In this document: positions 59,324 through 64,000 of the stretch, one piece after another
Layout of the letters: the number at the start of each line of letters is the position of its first letter
Numbering within the stretch: position 1 is the first letter of the stretch
NCBI GenBank assembly: GCA_003290165.1
Contig: QNQO01002063.1
Location: forward strand, 1-64,000
Source: Berberis thunbergii
Taxonomy: Eukaryota > Streptophyta > Magnoliopsida > Ranunculales > Berberidaceae
Reading direction: 5' to 3'
Length of the DNA: 64,000 nt
Program-made: the position numbers and the translations under genes
Notes under the pieces: model-generated
What the model was told of the DNA's origin: nothing
Database searches by the model: none
Seen by the model: only the letters and a program-made list of their open reading frames with translations

Positions 59324-62300
59324 TTTTGATTTACTCAATGAATCAACTTTAAAAAGCTGGTAGTTATGAAAGTTTACTTGCTTTCCTTCCCGAAAAGGCC
59401 ATAGTTTCTATTTTAGGCCCATGAATACTAAATATAGAAATTTCATGTTGGGTTTTTGGGCTTCAATTCTTGATTTTCATTTATACAATTGCAAACAATC
59501 CAAGTTAGCTATTTGATGATGATGGGCAAAAAGTTTCAAATTTTGAGATATTTATTGTCTTAATATTTGATTTTAAGAATGGTACACTACTTGCGTCATT
59601 AAATACTGGTAGGTGAGTAAAATTATCTCCGCAATATATGGAATTGTTTTCTTACAAAATATTTTGAAAATATTTATTAGTTCTAGAAATTTAATTTCTA
59701 TAATGATTATCGATATCGATATCGATAGGCGAGTGAAACTACATCCCATTATGAATGATTTTTCCCCCCTCAATAAAAACGATTTTCCATGTTAAGCCCA
59801 ATTGTTGGCTCTGGCCTAGACTTTGTTCATTTGGGCCTGTTTATGTTAAGAGGATGTAAACATTTCACTTCCTAGAAAAAATGATTTTTAGGAAGTCAGG
59901 AGGACCTCATTAATGTTCATTGTAAATTAAGGATCTTGTAAATCTAAAAATTATTTTTTAATTCGTTTGAACTCCATTTGAACTGAAGTTTTCAAGAAAA
60001 TTATGTACTAACACTAGAAATATTGTGCCAAAGTTTCAATTGCTTGCTGGCTTGTGTCGTGCTCAAAGTGGACTCTCACTCGCTTTGTGATATAATAAAG
60101 AAATTTCATTTACCGACTTATCACAGATCTCGCAGCACACGTGTCGAAATGATCTGAAGTTTTGATACATTGTTTCTGTTGTTGATCTATAATTTTTATC
60201 AAAATTCTTATCTTGTTTGATCAATAGATGTCCATAGTATTTTTCTTCGATAAGTCAAACCAATGGATCAGAAAGATGATATTGAATTTTGAAACTGAGC
60301 CTAGCCCAGATGCTAGAGACTCAATCAATTCAGCCAAGTCCAGAGTCCGAAACCATGCCGAACCCATATTTTGTTTAGGCCAATCCAAGTATAGAAGGGG
60401 TGCGCTATTTTGTGTCCACTTCAACGTTGAAGTCCAAGCTCAACCTATCTTGTGCAAGGATAACATGCAGTTTTGTGAGAGAAATCCAACAGAGATCTAA
60501 ACAGCTAAGAACCTAGGTAGTTTCAGAATCAACCATTGAAACCCTTCAAAGCTAGATTATGTCACCTTATTAGCACATAGTATTTGACTAAGGTCAGAAC
60601 AAGTAGGTCAATCTATCCATTGAACATGAACTTTGATTTGATCAATTCAACTGAACCGAAAATGTGAAGTTAAACCTAAAACTAAGCAAGTGCACGATCT
60701 ATTATCAGTTGGATAACTAGTACTTAGATTTTGTGAACAAGTGGGGTGTTCTTGTTTAGGCCAGAAACAGAGGATTGAATTGGAAATGGGAAGCGAAGAA
60801 GAAGAAGAAGAAGATCTAATAACATTAATCCCACTTTGAGTTCTCTCTCGATTAATTAGAGCGGAATAGTTGGGATATTACAGCCACTTTGTAAGGCAAA
60901 GGACCAAAGCAAATGTGTGGAAAAGGGAGTGCATGTCTCCAAGAGTAAACCTTGAGCAAACCATAAGCATGCATGCATCCATATGTCGACATTCTTGAAT
61001 TCTTGTTCTCTCTAAGCAATATTGTAAAACATTATCTTCATGTTAAATGTAGACTTTCATTCTACCCCTCATCTGATCTTGTTAAAGATTATTAATTAAT
61101 CAACTCAAATTGAACATCTTACATGGAAATCATGACCAAATTAAGATCATCTTTGATAGTTGAACAAGTATAATCTTAGTTTTGATGTCTAAGAAGTTAG
61201 GGTTGCCCTAAATACATGGTTGGGTTCGGTCGGAAACGAATTTATTATAGAATGGAGAGCTTGAAGAACCCCCATAACACAAAGCAGATTATCTACATAC
61301 CATGTTATTTTTATGTTGCTAAATTTTGTTTAATTGTCCAAATGTCAACTATCTCATTATATGTTATAAACAAATACATCCTAAGTTAACTTATTCCCAT
61401 TAATTATATTGGATTCACTTGCTTATAAAACACACTTTAACTTAATTGTATATTTATATGCCTTCAATATAACTTCCAATATTTGCCTTTCATTATACTT
61501 TTTGTTCATACAAATAAACTGAACATGACTATGGATACATAGCTAAATTTCTGGTCTAAAACTTTTTGATCTATTGTAATCTATACTTCTTTTACCTATT
61601 ATAACCTACACTCCTTTTACATATTATAAACTATATACTTCTTTTACCTATTATAACCTATTCTTGTAGTTCTAAATTGTTCTAACTTCTTAGTCTTGTC
61701 ATGCTCTAGCTTTAAGTCCACAAAGAGTTCAGAGTTCAGAGTTCACATGCCCCTGATCAACTTATATCCCTTAAAAACCAATCCCAAAAGTCCATAGTAC
61801 ACTAGTGTTTCCATGCATATATGATTATATTCAGCTTTCACTAAACTTCATATGCATGCAACATTGGCAAATGAAAGTTGTCACCAGCAAAAGAGAATAA
61901 TTTGCACTTTGGATCCATCGCCAACTTTTCATTGATAGTGTGGCTTATCTGCATGGAAATTGATCCATAATGTGTGATACTTAGCCAAGACACGTCTCAA
62001 GAAAGAGTACCAAAGATAAAAATATATAGCTGGTTTCATGTACTGTACTAAGAGTTTGAACTCTAGCAGCCTTGCTGTAGTAGATTTATTGGTTCAATTT
62101 GACACCTATTGTCCTTGGGTTTCCCCATTTTAACTCTGTTGTGGCCTAACAAAATGTACTCATGGCACCAACTAATACAGAGTTTTGGCTTCAGGTCAAG
62201 GTCCAAGGAAAACCTGAAAAATGCAGAGTTTTGGGTCCATGCATACATATTGGGCAAATTTTGTATGGATTTGAATCGAATAAACTTGTCCTTATGTCTC

Positions 62301-62450
62301 AATAGGAAAAATGGTTGGGGCTATGATAGTTCTCTCAACTCTTGCATTATAGCTATGTTGTCTAAAGCATTTGTAGTTGGAACAGGATAGGGCAATTATT
62401 TGAATGTCATCAATTGCGTGCGTCCTGGAACTGATGATCATATCACACAA
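59324..62450. other. Long intergenic region, no gene recognised
   Basis: AT-rich spacer of about 3.1 kb. Minor structure: GATATCGATATCGATA near 59710-59726, a GAA run near 60793-60812, and three tandem phrases of about 35-40 bp with CTTTTACCTATTATAACCTA (about 61565-61672). The open frames at 60228-60500 and 62109-62390 show no domain. Confidence 0.5.
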
Positions 62451-62459
62451 TATAATTTT

Positions 62460-62629
62460 GGGAAATTCTAAATGACGAGGAAAGGAGCGAGGAAACGGGT
62501 GAGGGAGGGGGTGAAGCCGTTCATTCCTTTCGAGATGCGTAAAAGTGTGTATCTTGCTTTTACACATCTCGAGAAAAATGAACGGCTTCACCCCTCTCTC
62601 GCCCCTTTCCTCGCTGTGTAGACAAACCC
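62460..62629. mobile_element. Foldback MITE copy J
   Basis: A 170-bp palindrome flanked by the exact 9-bp repeat TATAATTTT (62451-62459 and 62630-62638). The inner arms, GGTGAAGCCGTTCATT(C)CTTTCGAGATG and its inverse with AAAATGAACGGCTTCACCCC, pair over about 40 bases. It is the cleanest hairpin of the family. Confidence 0.88.
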
Positions 62630-62964
62630 TATAATTTTAATTCCTTTAGATCTGGTTAGGAGGGGGGAAGGTAATAAAATCAAGAGCTAGCACAAGCTAA
62701 TTCCATAATACACTGTCATTTCCAATGAAAAAATGGTTTAAATGAGATAAAACAATTTTATATCTAGCTCTCATGGACCATCCATGGCGCATCATGATTA
62801 GGGATAAAGTTAATTCTCGCCCACCTTAAATACATTGTCATTTCGAGGTGTGGATTGTTTCAGATGAGTTGTCCCCGGAGCAGATGAGAGGCAAAACATA
62901 CAACCTTTCAATGGTTACTCAATAATCATGTATTTTGAGCAAAAGTCGTGTGCTTATGATATCA

Positions 62965-63060
62965 TTGTGCTAGTTCAGCCGGTAAGACTTGCGGTAGATA
63001 ACAATACTAGCTCAGATTTAAACCCCGACAAAGGCATTTAATAGCTTTGGAATACAATAA
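62965..63060 (+). repeat. Possible degraded tRNA-derived SINE
   Basis: GCTAGTTCAGCCGGTAAGAC resembles an A-box region, and CAGATTTAAACCCC, about 45 bases further on, resembles a mutated B box. An A-rich tail (ACAATAAAAATCC) follows. No flanking duplication was seen. Confidence 0.4.
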
Positions 63061-63069
63061 AAATCCACT

Positions 63070-63459
63070 GATGCAAGGAGGGTTTCTAATCTGGGTTTTT
63101 AGAGTTTCTAATTTGCTCTCAAAGTTATTTACTAAATAACGTATTCGTAATCTTTCAATTTAATTAGGAGTCTTTTTAGTTTCCTTTTAAGATTAGGCAT
63201 TACTTTTTCTTTTAGACTGCTTATTATTTTAGTATTTGATTCTAATTTTTCTTTTAAGAATAGGCTGCTTATTATTCTAATTATTTGAGCATTATAAATA
63301 GGGTTTTTCCTCAATATTGTAGAGAGACCTTTGATTTTGACAATCTGAATTGAATATTAGAGTTATTTATCTGTGTTTTGGGCAATTCTATTGTGTTCTT
63401 CCCTGTTAATTATCTTTTGAAACTAGCATACAGAATAATCGCTATTCTGCCCGGCGTTC
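63070..63459 (+). repeat. Probable 5' LTR of a Ty3/Gypsy element
   Basis: Lies directly before a Met-tRNA primer-binding site, TGGTATCAGAG (63462-63472). TATAAATAGGG near 63292-63302 is a good TATA box. The left limit is a guess from a TGATG start; the partner LTR is outside the window. Confidence 0.5.
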
Positions 63460-63509
63460 GTTGGTATCAGAGTTTTAGCATCTTCTTGGGTGAGATTTTA
63501 TCAGTTTCT

Positions 63510-64000
63510 ATGGCTGGTGGTCGTGGTCGTCGCAGGCAGGTTATGAACGAGGAAGCTCCTCACCGTGATCGTAGCGTTCAGGATGTGATGATTGAGGATT
63601 TACAGCGGCAAGTTGTAGAGCTAACCCATCGTCTAACGGCGTAGGACTTCGGTAATCGTGAGATGAAATATCACGATTCTAATTCCAGATTAGAAAATTC
63701 GTATCACAATCGTGCTCGATTATGGGAGCGCCGTGGTCGGGATGATCGTCATGAAAATCCCGGTTTCAAAGTAGATCTACCTGAGTTTTCTGGTACGTTA
63801 CAGGGCGAAGGATTCGTGGATTGGTTGAATGAAATAGAGTGTATATTTTAGTATAAGAAAGTTCCAGATCATGTCAAAGTGAAATTGGTTGTCATCAAAC
63901 TCAAAGGCATAGCATCTGCGTGGTGGGAGCAGTTGAAGCGATCACACGACAGGCAGGACCAGGCCAAGATCACTGATTAGGAAAAGATGAAGAAGAAGAT
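63510..64000 (+). pseudogene. Ty3/Gypsy gag, partial, three in-frame stops
   Basis: One continuous frame from ATG 63510 gives MAGGRGRRRQVMNEEAPHRD, then FKVDLPEFSGTLQGEGFVDW and IASAWWEQLKRS. These are the marks of the plant Ty3/Gypsy Gag (retrotrans_gag domain), which forms the element particle. Three TAG codons break the same frame at 63642, 63849 and 63978. The second and third stand where the family usually has Glu or Gln and Trp. The gene runs off the window edge. Confidence 0.8.

Overview
The window is nuclear DNA of a flowering plant, probably a eudicot. Its genes have many introns and are typical of land plants, the spacers are AT-rich, and plant transposons are dense. It also holds a nuclear copy of plastid DNA. 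The species cannot be named from the sequence.

Four host genes are supported. (1) 11240-15106, plus: a ten-exon branched-chain amino acid aminotransferase. (2) 27571-28860, plus: a three-exon R2R3-MYB factor of the MYB36/RAX type. (3) 36238-48623, plus: a small predicted organelle membrane protein whose first intron is 11.6 kb and full of transposons. (4) 49383-57204, minus: a ten-exon OSCA/CSC1-type channel with a one-base frameshift in an A run. No operon logic applies; each gene is an independent unit.

Most of the rest is mobile DNA. 1-11 kb: a gutted Copia element, then a 5.0-kb element with long inverted ends and an exact 9-bp target duplication, carrying smaller relatives inside it. 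16-24 kb: several palindromic elements. 24.7-26.5 kb: paired direct repeats and a LINE scrap. 32.8 kb: a CACTA-type MITE. 34.3 kb: fused petL and psbK plastid pieces. 35-48 kb: hAT-like elements, a LINE, and a 4-kb hAT transposon (split by a hAT MITE) sitting in a tandem repeat array. 58-64 kb: more palindromic elements and the start of a Ty3/Gypsy element cut by the window edge.

The main find is a family of GC-rich hairpin elements, about 90-200 bp, with at least eleven short copies plus the 5-kb relative. Eight short copies and the 5-kb element have exact 9-bp target duplications, as Mutator-like elements do. In several copies the two arms share sequence that other copies lack, which suggests the arms are homogenised within a copy.
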